Shown: positions 32,012-44,213 of the stretch, one piece after another
Numbering within the stretch: position 1 is the first letter of the stretch
Layout: each line of letters begins with the position of its first letter
Origin: Filobasidium wieringae
Taxonomy: Eukaryota; Basidiomycota; Tremellomycetes; Filobasidiales; Filobasidiaceae
NCBI GenBank assembly: GCA_001600055.1
Contig: BCIV01000010.1
Coordinates: forward strand, 186,001 to 250,000
Direction: 5' to 3'
Length of the DNA: 64,000 bases
Position numbers and translations under genes: made by a program
Notes under the pieces: model-generated
Told to the model about the DNA's origin: nothing
What the model saw: the letters and a program-made list of their open reading frames with translations, nothing else
The model's database searches: none

Positions 32012-33043
32012 ATGTTGGACCTCGAACTAGATAAAGCTCACGTCTTGGTGTCCGGTGCAAACGGCGGGATAGGCTTGGTCACCGTCAAATCGTTCCTAGG
32101 CGAGTCTCACATTTCCCCTCACCTACCTGTCTTGAAGCATACTAACGATCGTTTCGCTCACGCGTTGTAGAGCAAGGAGCGTACGTGACCGCTCAATACA
32201 ACTCCACCTCTGCGAATTTGGACGAGGATGAATTCATACAACAAAAGAAGAAGGAGGGGAGGTATCAAGCGATCCGGGCGGATGTCACTAAGGAATCCGA
32301 TGTCGCGGAACTGTTCAAGGTTGCGGAAGAAGGATCAGGAGGAAAAGTCGTCTCTTCCCTGATTGGCAAGTCATCTCCTCCCCCGATCCTTCTTTCGCGA
32401 AACCTAACCTCGCCCTATCATCTCTGCCAGTCAACCACGCGATTTACAATTCCACCCCGACCCCGATCCACCTGATGACCCTAACCCAATTCCAATCCAC
32501 GCACGAAATAAACCTGACAGGTTCTTTCCTCCTCATCCGTTCCTTCCTCCTCCGTCTCTCCCAACTCTCCTCACCCCTCGAATCCGCCCCTACGATCATC
32601 CTGATAGGGTCCACAGCGGGTCAATTGGGGGAAGCCAACCATGCCGATTACGCTTCCTCCAAAAGCGCGTTGACTCACGGGTTCATGTTGAGCATCAAGA
32701 ACGAGATCGTCAAGTTAGATAGGAGAGGGAGGATATGTACCATCGCTCCCGGTTGGGTGGGGACGAAGATGGCCGAGGAGAGTTTGAAGGACGAGGGGAT
32801 CAGGTATATGGCCATGGCGACGTGAGTGGTTTTACCAGAGCATTCAGGCGGAGTGACTTATACGGTTGGCCATGTTTGATTTCCTCTTGGATGGATAGGA
32901 CACCGTTGAAGAAGATAGCTACGCCACAGGACGTGGCGAACTCTATCATCATCTTGGCTTCGCCCAAGATATCAGGTCATATCACGGGAGAAATCGTCAT
33001 GGTCAGTGGAGGCATGGAGGGCAGGTTGTTGAATCCTCAATGA
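32012..33043 (+). CDS. Short-chain dehydrogenase/reductase
   Basis: Four exons encode about 275 residues. The chosen start, MLDLELDKAHVLVSGANGGI, places the glycine-rich cofactor motif (SGANGGIG) at the usual position near residue 14. After an intron at about 32100-32170 comes EQGAYVTAQYNS, then ADVTKESDVAELF. The third exon has NHAIYN (the NNAG-like position is altered), EINLTGSFLL, the catalytic Ser in LIGSTAG and the YxxxK active site in YASSK, then TIAPGWVGTKM. The last exon gives the typical C-terminus TPQDVANSIIILASPKISGH, ITGEIVMVSGG. This is a classical Rossmann-fold SDR, closest in pattern to 3-oxoacyl reductase or glucose-dehydrogenase-like enzymes; the substrate is unknown. It converges on the Skp1-like gene 184 nt away. 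Confidence 0.88.
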
Positions 33044-33227
33044 AGACAGGGAAAACGAGGTGAAAAGGAGTATGGACTGCGGACAGTTCGGGTATAGCAT
33101 GTGACAGGCTGGCAGAAAATGAGGACCACGAGAACAATTGAAGTAGCATTATCATTACATGGCATACATCGTACAAAGTCACAACTATGTTCGTCATTGA
33201 CAACGCACACCATACCCGTCGTTTAAA

Positions 33228-34307
33228 TCATCTCTTCTTCGTAGCAGGTCTCGACCTCGTCCCCCTTCTCAAAACAGGTTCAGGTTCAGATTTCGCCTTC
33301 TCCTTGACCTCGTCAACTTCGTCATCGTTATCTCCGTCCTCCTCCTTATCCTCATCTTCCTCCTCGGACTCGGACTCGGCATAATTATTGCCGCTTCGTT
33401 TACCGCGAGGTCTTTTGAGTTTCCCTCCTGCTTTTGCGGTGATACCTGGGATGGGGGTCGGGTCTAGTCCATAACTAGTGATGCACACAATATGATTAGC
33501 AAAGGAAAGCGACGAGAAAGGCAGGGAAAACTTACTCGTCGGGGATCGTATAAAGCGCTCGGATCTCAGTCGGGGTCTTGTCCTCGATTTTCTTATTTAA
33601 TTCTTCACAGCATCTTTCTCTATTGGACAAGGGCATTCGTCGATTAGCAGGGAGACCGCTGGTGCTTTCTGAATGCAGGACTTACAACAGATCCTGCACA
33701 TCTAGGAAATTCGCGGCGAGAGTGAGGGAGAAAAGCATGTCATCATCAACCTGATCAACTTGGGTGGAATCAGTACCGTTCATTCCCAAAGATCTTGAGC
33801 CGGCTGGCTCACTCTGAAAAACTCGCGGTCCCACGACTCATTCAATTTATTCCATTTCCTGTATTCTTGCCATAACGGGGCATACTCCGCCTGCCACTGG
33901 GATTCGGAAGGTTGAGCGCGATGTAGGGAAGGGCGATGCTGGTTCAGGTATTCGACGACCTATTTGCAATAGTATCTGAGGACTGGGTCGAAGGGAAAAG
34001 TCGCTCGTGGATTGGCTTACCTTTTTTAAAACTAAAGGATGGATGTTAGAGATCGGAATAGGTGTATCCTTACTATCGCCGTCCACGAAACCTGTCGACA
34101 GGAGGTAAAGTCAGACCAACCACTTTCATCTTGCTCAAGAACGGCCTTACCGTCCTGAAGATCCCTGATGAGTCCAGATTGATTAGCTATCTCCTCATCC
34201 ATTGAGATTATTTCACCATCTGGCGCTATAGAAACGCAATCGTATCAGGTTGTGAACGTGTGACGTAGAAAATGTGGGATGGTATACGGACTGATCAAAG
34301 AGACCAT
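33228..34307 (-). CDS. Skp1-family protein with acidic/basic C-terminal tail
   Basis: About seven exons encode roughly 230 residues. The start at 34307 gives MVSLITPDGEIISMDEEIAN, the Skp1 beta-strand opening. It is followed by DSKDTPIPISNIHPLVLKKV and VVEYLNQHRP, the BTB/POZ-like core. After a longer-than-usual loop (QWQAEYAPLWQEYRKWNKL) comes the Skp1 dimerisation region: WDREFFRVDDDMLFSLTLAA, NFLDVQDLLERCCEEL and DKTPTEIRALYTIPDD. In canonical Skp1 the next residues form the last helices ending NxWCE/DR that grip F-box proteins. Here the sequence instead turns into PTPIPGITAKAGGKLKRP, a run of Glu/Asp (about 33290-33380) and a basic end (GTRSRPATKKR). Skp1 links cullin-1 to F-box proteins; this one may be a divergent paralogue or a fungal variant. 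Confidence 0.82.
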
Positions 34308-36667
34308 CTCATCTACCGACGAGCGACTAGAGGTTGCTGATTCGAGGTCGACTTGATAGATTGCTCTAACGTTCAGGTACTTCCATCCATCACATATATG
34401 AGTTCCTCATGGATGCTTACTACTCTGTGACGATGGCCCGGTCGAAGCTGATCAGAGGAGCAGGAGTCTACGAACAATTTGGCTCTTGTACAACATGTAC
34501 AATCAGCTTCTGCAATCAGCTGAAAATTGATTCCGACGCCGATCTTACGTGATGCACCTACGGAAGCAATGACCACAACAATTGCTCAGATCGAGTTAGC
34601 TAGCTCGACCTGTTTGGGCATTTGTAAGCTTTCTGATTTCTGATGAGTAATGATTGCAGCTAGTAGCTAGCATATATCGTGGTGTCAGAGCCACTGCGCA
34701 TTGCTTTTTCAGTGCAGGCGCTTCGAGAGATCGATCCACAGTTTCGACTTGGCTGTAGAGGTTACAGGGTCCTTGATACTGACTGAGCACAGACCATCAC
34801 TTTCCTGTCAAAGAATTCAGAGAATCGGGTTATATCAACAAATGAAGATACTCTCATATATAATGTCATTTCGAAGGCGACTTGAATCCGCGACGGGTCA
34901 ACAAGGTTAAAGTAAATAAGTACCTTCTAGCACACTTGAGCGCAAATAATATGGTTGCAGGCCACACGCTTCTGAGTGTAGAGAGATGGACCTTGGGTAT
35001 TCACCTGTGTATAGGAGGCAAGATCTATAAGACCTATAATGGGGACCTCCCATTTGAGAGACGATTCATGGCCGATAAGGACTGGATTTGGTGCCGTCTC
35101 TCAAAAGGGAAGCTGAATCATCAAACGGTTTTGTCACCTTTAGTAACGTTCTGTAACCTCTTTCTGGATTCATACGGCAGACCTGTTGAGTCTAGGTTCC
35201 TCGCTGCTTATCCTTCCACAAGGCTGATGCTACGGATCCGTTACGGACAATGATCACCGCACCCCCACTCCGTTTGGACAGCGCGAACTCTCTGGTAAAC
35301 TCACGGATGGCGTATCGCACTTGATGTGGCTATGACTACGACTGTGTAGTTGCTGTTGATACATTCCAGAGGATATACCCTCTAGCTTCCTAAGAGAAGC
35401 TATCCTTCTCGACACGAGAAAAGGTTTCTTCAAATGTATTTACGAACCGATGCTGGAAAAGCTGATAACAATGTAGCCGCGCAGCCGGGAATTATTGAAT
35501 GCTCAGATATATTGCTGGAAGTGCTACAATACCTCGTACAATTCGCACCTCGACCTTGAAAAGTATACCTCCTCAAATGTGGGCGACCTCTCATCCCAAA
35601 CTTTGATCACAAACGGATTCAACCTACTGGATAAACCCGTCGTACGCCTGCCCGCCCCATAGGGGCTGAAACTCGGGAGTAAAACGGGACTTGTTTTGCG
35701 GGCAAGGTGTAGACAGCCCTGTCTCTTCGGCCGATCGTTGAATGACATCGTTCGCAATCGAACATTATCAAAGCTGCTTGTGTGAATGCTTTGAGAATTT
35801 GACGTGAAGTTGTTGAGAGCGCAGAGCACAAATTCAAAGTCGGCGATTCTCCGCTTTGTCGCCGTTTGAGTGTCACCTTTTCATTTACGGGTGCCGTTTT
35901 CTCGCTCTCGCAAACGAATGACCCCGAAGTTAATTGAGGTTCGAAGTGTTCTACAATCCTCCAACCACAGAGAACGTCGAGCCAATCAGAGGAGCTGAGT
36001 AGATGACTGGCGTGCACCATGGATCTTCGATTTCTGATCTCTAAAGGCTATGGGCTGGAAGCGTTGCTCACAGCCGACATCGCGTGTGTGACAGCCAAGG
36101 GGCATGAACCACCCTTCCTCAACCCGTCCTCGCGTCCGCAGGTCGGTAGGGAAGAGGTCTTTCTCGACTGAGCAAGCTTTGTTGTTTTGATCGGCACTTC
36201 TTTGTACATCTCTCGAGCCATACCAAGCAGGCGATGTGAATGAGCTGGACTGTAGGATTGTTCCCATAAGCCTGGGTTGCCTTTCTGGTTTGCATGCGAT
36301 TTGACTGTCGCTTCCGATTGTGCCCTTTGATCGTCATCGACGAGCGCAACACCTTCACGCGTTGCATCCAATTCGGCGCCGAAAGGTCTTTCTAATCCAC
36401 TCCATTCACTGGAAACTTGAACGTGAACCATTGGACATACGTTTAGAGATTCAAAACTATAGACGATATCTTGATCTTAGTCACAGCGACTCATCCACAT
36501 AGGAATTGAACACCCTGCTCAAACCGACTGACACGCTCGAACAGCCTTATCTACGTCACATGTCACTGCTCCACCTCTGGTCACTGACCTAAACCTCTTC
36601 ACTGCACGCCGCCTGTGTTACTTCCGACTTAGTCACCTATCGCCCAAGTACTACATACGAAAGCAGG
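34308..36667. other. 2.36-kb divergent intergenic region upstream of the histidine kinase
   Basis: The longest stretch here without a recognisable gene. Short overlapping open frames exist (for example 34882-35253 plus, 35524-36430 minus), but none has a domain I recognise. It separates the Skp1-like gene from the hybrid histidine kinase and may contain long promoters, leader introns or an RNA gene I cannot recognise. Confidence 0.4.
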
Positions 36668-39600
36668 ATGTCAGAACGATCGGCCAAGAAGCCTACGGAC
36701 TCGTCGTCCCCGAGAAAGGAAGGGAATTCGTCCATCCCGAGATTCGTCAAGCAAGGGAAGGGCAACGACGCTCAGCATCCCTTGAATGCGTCGACTTCCT
36801 CTAGCAACCGGATACAGCAACCCCCATTCCCTCACTCATCCGATTCTCTCTTGCACCACCTGCATACCGATCCTCAAAGCTCTCATATCACTGTATGCGG
36901 AGCGGCCTCTCCGGTCGCTCACAAACACGTTCTCCCTCCAGAAGGAGCTACAGAGCTTGTAGGTGAGCTAATACCAGACTCAACGAATGGCCTAGTGAGT
37001 GGAAAGATGGCGGGTTCGATTGGAACGACCAACCCTAGTAGTCCGGAAATGGGCGGCGAATCGGAAAAGATTAGGTCCAGCAGGATCCCCAAATTTTCAG
37101 GTCATGGGATGGGTTTGATGGGTAAACCTGTCGATATCTTTCCTCCCGAAGCTTATTCTCCGTCTGCTCTCAAGAGGGCAAAGGACAAGGAGCAGGAAAT
37201 AACCAACGTTGAAAAGTTCAAACTACCAGAAAGCCCAAGAGCATCGGGATCCGACTCTCCGGCCGAACCTTCCCCTTTCCATTCAAACTTGACTCAGCGA
37301 TTGAGAACGCGGAACCAACGTTCAGCTTCCAGTTCTGTACCCGGAAGACCGAGAGGGGATGGGAGACCCAGTACGGCACCTTATGAAAGTGAACCTAGTT
37401 TCATCCCCTCTCTACCTTCCGCCTCGAACGAGGCCAGCGACTTGGATAGTCCCTCGATCGACTCTCCCGGATTGTTTACCTCCCAAGGCAACGGCTCAAC
37501 TACACCAGGAGGCCATGCGAGCTATTTCGATGCACAGAGGGAAAAAGATCGAAGAGGGAAGAGCAAAATTCGGGCTCCCGGAAATCACGCATCGCTACGA
37601 TCGAGAACATCGACTTCCTCGTCGCTCCACCTTGGTCAGTTTCCGATCAACCAGGACGGCATCGCCATCAACTCGGATGGACTGCCGACCCCAGGAAGCG
37701 AGGGTTATCGAAGTATGGGGACTGAAAGGGATGGGGATGATGAGATGACAGGTGATGAGGAAGAGGATCAACGGTGGCCTGCAGAGGATCATGGTCGACT
37801 GCCCTCCGAGAGCGGCAGCGACCCTATCAGCAAGCTCAACGCAACAACGGCTATGATGCAGCCCCCTGTTGAACCTAATGCCAAGGATCATCCTGACGGG
37901 ATGTCACCTGATGTACTTAGCTCTTCTACCGGGCTCATTGTTGAGAAGGTGGAAGATGGAACGCCATACGACCTCAAATCGCTGGATGCCGAGAAGCATT
38001 CTCTACGGAATACGACCGCCTGGGCTGCTTCTACTCATGACATGCAGGATGATACGCCAACGCCCACGGCTCAAGCGAAAACGTCAGCTCACCAAAGTAT
38101 GGATCGGATTGACGATTCGACCTGTCTGGATCAGTTTGTCCAGCAGTTCCAAGGAGCCATGCAGAGGAAAATGGAAAAGGACACTTATGACAATATGAGC
38201 CCTCGGGACCAACGCACACAAGATGCAGCTATGAAACGGTCCGGGAAACCAACAACGCTGATTGGTTCGGCCGGTCAGCTGGATGCCGACGAACTCGGTA
38301 AGTGGATGGGCATAGTTGACGCTCATGACATGTAGACTCACGGCCCCCTGTTCCATCTCAGCGGATCTTGCTCGCCTTCAGTCTGAACGGTATATTCCGC
38401 AGGACAGCGCGTCTACCATCAACCGTAAAGGACCATCCGATTGGAACCTGTTCCTGCAGGCATACAGCGGAGGTCGTTGGGATCCAAATCGAGTTCCTGT
38501 ACCTCCACGAGCTGCGTTCGTGCATGAGCAAGTACCATCCTCATCGGCTCGCTCCTCACCCGGAGCGAGCTTCTCAACGCTCAAGGATGCCAAGCGCGTA
38601 GTGGCATCCGACTTTGCAGAATACACGCTGAACAAAACTGAAGGAGCTTTCGGGATGGCGTCATATCTGACCGATTCAGGATCGGCTGGCAGCAGTAGAC
38701 TTCCGGAGTTGTCTTCTGGCTCTTCTGGCAATACCGCACATACCGGATCCACGTCTGCTCCTCCCACTTCCATTAACTCTGATCCACCTAGGTTAGATCG
38801 ACATTCTTCTACGCCAGACAATAAAAGGAGGTGGACTTTTGAAGACAAGCGAGGCGGTTTGAGCGAGCCTTCATCTGGGATCAATGCTGTGCCCAGCCCT
38901 GCATTGGACGGCGCTATGAAGCGTACAGGCCCAGGTCAGATCTCGCTAGCTGGAGGAGCCGCTACAATGATGTTGGCGTCGCAGGGGTACCATGGAACTG
39001 ATTTCGAACCGCTCGGAATGCCGAGTCCAGAACGCGAGCTCGTCGATCCTATGGCGAGCGCGATGAATCCTGAATCAGGCGCAGGCAAGCCTAGAAAAAG
39101 CAGTACGAGCTCTGACACCTCTGCATATCGTCCAAACGTTCGCAGCAAGATGGGAACTTCCTCCTCGACGTGGGATTCTTACGGTAGCTCGAACAGCTCC
39201 TTCAGGCCAGATGTTTTGGGGACCATGCTTTCTACGATTGCTGCCAGTCCCGCAACTACGCCCAACGAGTATCATCCAGACGAAATCGCTGCCATGACAA
39301 ACGCTGGACCGCCTGTCAGCATGTCCAGAAAAGGCTCAGCTTCGAGCTCTAGGCGATCATCGGGCAGTCTTTCCGGACTGAAGCGTATCCCACCCGCTTC
39401 GGCACCCATTGATTGGCAGAGTCCGAAATCTATGGATCCGCCCACAGACTATTTCGGAGATGCCGTTAGGATGAACTCTATCGTTCCAGCCAGTCCGTCT
39501 TCTAGTTTTTCACATCGTCAACCGCCATCCACCTCCAGAACCTCATCATCACAAACCATCACCAAATACAGCCTCGATCAGGAAACTACCACAGAAGACA

Positions 39601-42600
39601 ATGCTATTGTCGACAGTGACGAAGAACAGGACGAATCGACGACGCGTCGTCCATCGCTGGCCAATTACAGACCTCGATCCCAGACCCCACACAGCTCGCA
39701 CGTGGAATCAACTCGTGAAGCCGCTATGAGACCCGCCTTCTCCTCGTATGAGGCACCTGCCAGACTTGATGCGTCTATGAGAGATCTGAAGAATGTTCCA
39801 TTGTATCGTGCACCTGAAAAGACACGCGAGGAGAAGCATTTCGAGGAGAAGGGTTACCTACTAGCGCCCACACCCTCAAACGATGCGCAAAGGCGAAAGG
39901 CGCTTTATCGGTTCAAGCTTCTGCATACCAGTCAAGACGTCAACTTTGACCGGATAGCACATTTGGCCAAACTTGTCTTCAGCACACGAATTGTGCTGAT
40001 TTCATTAGTAGATGAGAATTACAACTGGCATAAAGTTGACTTCGGCTTGGGCGCAGAGACCGCAGAGAGGGGTGACAGCTTCTGTAGTCACGTCATCCTT
40101 GCTAAGTAAGTCTGGCAACGACACGACGGGATATCGGACTGACGCTTTCATCCTTTCATTCCTGCAGAAATGACGAGCCCCTTGTGGTGCTCGACACTCA
40201 TACAGATTGGCGCTTCAAACAGCATCCTTTCGTCCTGGGTGGTCCCAAAATTCGATTCTATGCAGGAGCGCCTTTAAGGACAGCTGAAGGGTACAACGTT
40301 GGTAGTTTATGTATCATAGACCCGCAACCACGTTCGGACTTCCCTCCGCGATCGCGGATGGCCTTGAAGGAGTTTGCTGGAGTGGTAGTGCGTGAAATGG
40401 AGCTCTGGCGAGACAAAGTGAATATGAGGTACATCTGCTTTTAATCGTGTGCATGATAGCTAATGCCCGCTGTGCTATCTTTAGACCCGATTGAAGGCGA
40501 GAGATCGCATCCAAACTTCGGTAAGCCAGCCCTCAGAACAGACTTTAAGGGTACTCTTCAGATTTGGCTGACATCTCTCTGCGATCGCTTAGATGGAACG
40601 CTTCACTCGTGAATGCTTGGAGTTGGACAATACTGGACAAGCGAATGCCGCGAATCCTAACGGTAAAATGGAAAAAGTGTACGAACGAGCTTCGTCACTT
40701 GTTCGACGGACGTTGGAATTAGATGGGGCCATGGTCTTGGATTTGTCTCAATTCGAATCTGTCGAAGTCAATGATGCAAGTGGCGCTCCAAGCATGGTTT
40801 ACCAGGCGGATCCTTATGATATGGGGTCTATGGCTAGCGAGGATGAGCACCACCGTCCTCACGATGTCTATGGAGATGCTACCACCACTTTTGGGCCTCT
40901 TCCACCATGGTCCATAATGGGAGCCGCGGAAGTCAAACAAGAATCGTTACCAGACCGCACACAGCCTGCTTCAAGTTCTGAACATGCACGATTCTCGGAG
41001 TTCTTGAAGAAATACCCGGAGGGGCGGATCTACGAACAGGTCGTGCCTAGTTGGATCCGTCACTTTCTGCCACAGGGCATACAGTATGCTATGAGTAAGT
41101 CCAGAACCTCCTGCAATGCGAGCTGCAGACACGCTTATGCTATATCTTGTCTCGCTGACAGTCGTGCCGATATTCAACATCGATAAGCATCCGTTTGCAC
41201 TGCTATGTGCTTACACCTGTAACCAAGCCAAACAGTTCTTGGAGGGTTACGAGCTTCAGTTCCTTCGCGCTATCGGAGTGGTAATCCTTTCTGCAGTACT
41301 CAAGAAACGGATGGTACTTGCCGACAAGGCTAAAAGCAACTTCATTTCGAACATTTCACATGAGCTTCGTACTCCGTTACATGGTATCCTTGCAGCTGCT
41401 GAGCTGCTACAGGATACTCAGCTCGATGTCAATCAAACTTCGTTCTTGTCCACGGTACAGGCATGTGGTAACTCCCTCATCGAGACGGTAAATCATGTTC
41501 TTGACTTTACGAAGTTGAGCGGAAATACCAAGGCGTCGATTGAGAATGTGATCAAGCCTGGCAGTGTCGATCTCGCACACTTGGTCGAGGAGACCGTGGA
41601 AGGATGTTGGATTGGGCAACGCGCTCGGGCTCAACAAGGGCAGTCTGAAATTGGCAGTTTCTATTCCCCACCCAGCCCCAGCGGTCTGGGCGATCCCGCT
41701 ACTAAAGAACAAGTGGCCGATCGCCCTTACGTAGAAACCGTCATTGATATTGGCTTCCGAGAGAAGGGGTGGCAGGTTCGGTGTGAGAAAGGCGGAATCC
41801 GAAGGGTGTTGATGAATCTTATCGGAAACAGTCTGAAATTCACCAGAGATGGTTATATCCAGGTGACGCTCCGTGAATTACCGCACACGCCAGGAAGCCG
41901 CTCGATCCCTGTCGAGATGGCAGTCATTGACACTGGAAAGGGAATCTCGCGAGATTTCCTGAAAGATCAATTGTTCCATCCTTTCTCACAAGAGAACCCT
42001 CTCCAAACCGGAACAGGTCTTGGGCTGGCTATCGTCAATAGCATCGTACGATCGGAAAGCGTTAACGGGAAGGTAGACGTTTGGTCTTCTGAAGGTTTAG
42101 GAACGGAAATCAAGATCAGTCTGAACGTCGATCTAGAGACCGGCGAAGTCTCCGACGAGGTCGATCCTCATGGTAGCAGTGTCGATCACGCACTGCCATG
42201 GAATGAGGGAGCCATGTTTGGTAAGGAAATGACCGTCTCTATGGCCAACTTCCGCTTGGAACATCGTGGTTCAAAATTGAATCAGGAATTGGTCGCTTCT
42301 TATCTGCAATGGTGGGCATTCGAACTTTTACCGGACGACTCGGAAGAACTCGGTGAAGTCATCATCGCAGACGAGGAAGGCCCTCTGCTCCGGCAATTGC
42401 TTGAAAGAAATGATACAAGCCGCGCTATATTGATCCTGTCGACCAGCCGGGTGCCTCGTCCTAGTTCAGCAATGTCCGCTTACCAGAAAGCGGGTGGGTT
42501 TGTGCAAATGGTTTTTAAGCCTGTCGGACCCGAAAGATTACAAGCTGCTCTACGAGCAGGTGTAAAAGCCTTGAATCGCTCAACCCCCAGCCAAGAAACA

Positions 42601-43842
42601 ACTCGTTCAGTCAGGTCAGACTACTTCTCGCCTCCTTTCTCGCCTCATCGACCGAGATCGCCTTCTTCTGAGATTTCTTGGCGTAGTTCGCGACCGGAAT
42701 ACCAAAGGCAAGGTGGAAGCATCGCAGGCAGTGTTACAGGTAGTATTGCAGAAAGCATCACAGATAGTATAGACGAAGCAAGGCGACCGAACGTGACCCG
42801 GGAATCGACCATGTCTACGATCGGCTCCCCCGTGAGCGAGCTCCCAATTCACTTCAATCCCATGGCTCGACGTCTCAATGGGCTCAAGGATGAGGGAGCG
42901 CCTGGCTTATTGAGACGTCGCTCAGAGGAAGACAGGCCTTTGAGAAGACCCTTGCAGCGACCTGGAATGACTCCCAGGAGCACAACGTTCAACGACGTTC
43001 GCCCCTCGATACACTCTATTGTTGGACAAATCAGGGGATCTGAATCGGGAGACGATTTTCCTTCCGTTCCCGGCTCACCCAACTCGACTGTCTCTACCGT
43101 ATCCCTGGCGGATGGTGGGGTCATGTTGAAGAAGGCTGCCGCCCCAACTGAGGTCATTCTTGAACATCGCAAGCCGAGAATCTTACTCGTTGACGACAAC
43201 CACATCAATCTTCAACTACTTAGTGCTTACTTGAAGAAGAGGGTACGCCAATGAGCATTCAATCAGAGAGTCAGCACTAACTTATCTGTAATAGGGTATT
43301 GAATACAAGACCTGCTTGAACGGACAAATCAGTCTTGATGCTTTCAAGGAAGTTCCTATTGGTCATTGGGAGTAAGCATCGCCTCCCTTCTGTGGTGCAA
43401 GGGACTGTCAATGTTGATTTGCAATTGACCCCTTTAGCATTATCTTGATGGACATGTCGATGCCGGTGATGGATGGAATCGACGCGACTCGAGCGATCCG
43501 AAGGGTAGAAACGGATCGCCGAGCGGAACTACAAGACGGCAATGACAAATCCAAGGAACGAACCTTGCAACAACGATGCAAGATATTTGCACTAAGTGGC
43601 AGAGCAACAGCTGAGGACAAGAAGCTGGCTTTCGCCGCTGGGGTTGACGGGTAGTGAGTTCTGACACACGTTTCCTTGTTCACGCGCCAACTCTGATCAA
43701 CCGCCGCGAGTGTAGCCTGGTGAAACCGGTCAAACTGGCAACTCTAGATACCATCATGAAAAGTGGGTGACGCCATATATTCGTATCTGACAGCAAGCTG
43801 AACGAAGCTTTTGACTCTTCTTTCGCAGGGCTTGGATTCTAG
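36668..43842 (+). CDS. GAF-domain hybrid histidine kinase
   Basis: About nine exons encode roughly 2,190 residues. The first ~1,050 are low-complexity Ser/Pro-rich sequence (exon 1 36668-38297, exon 2 38362-40105). A GAF domain follows (YRFKLLHTSQDVNFDRIAHL; GLGAETAERGDSFCSHVI; APLRTAEGYNVGSLCIIDP), then a second GAF-like segment ending IVPIFNIDKHPFALLCAYT. The kinase core has the phosphoacceptor His in NFISNISHELRTPLHGILAA, an N box (LMNLIGNSLKFT), G1 (VIDTGKGIS) and G2 (GTGLGLAIVNSI). The C-terminal receiver has RILLVDDNHINLQLL, the acceptor Asp in IILMDMSMPVMDG and Lys in YLVKPVKL, ending KRLGF (TAG 43840-43842). Such kinases phosphorelay through Ypd1 to Skn7/Ssk1 in fungi. The ligand and HHK group are not determinable here. 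Exon 3 probably ends at a GTGAAT donor near 40420 so that the frame continues TRLKARDRIQTS. Confidence 0.92.
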
Positions 43843-44213
43843 CAGGATGTAACTACTCGCGCAAGGCTAATGGAATGGATAACGATCTGTAGCATAGTTT
43901 TCTCGAACCTCTTTCTCTCTCTCTCTCTCAATACTGCACGTTCAACGTCGTTCCAATCCTTGCAGTACAGTACTTGCTTGTATCTAACATCACGAAAACA
44001 ATCATGACCATATGTCATAGGTAGTGACCTATAGATACGAACCAAACAGAAGCGCTGACGCGCTTCGGGGCTAAAGTCCGAGCTGGTTGCTTCCGCGCGT
44101 CGTTTCCCCTTGTCGAGATCGTTTTGCGGTCTGAAGTGAGATTGGTTGGGATTTCGTAGGAATTGAACGTTCTGCACCACTTCAGCAACCATCAAGAGCA
44201 ACAAGTAGTCGAA
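43843..44213. other. Intergenic with CT microsatellite; RPL39 promoter
   Basis: Contains a (CT)n run at about 43914-43929 just after the kinase stop. The rest leads to the RPL39 ATG. No gene is seen. Confidence 0.5.

Noticed and set aside
34882..35253. A 123-codon plus-strand frame in the large gap upstream of the histidine kinase
   Set aside because: No recognisable similarity or signal; kept only as part of the unexplained gap.
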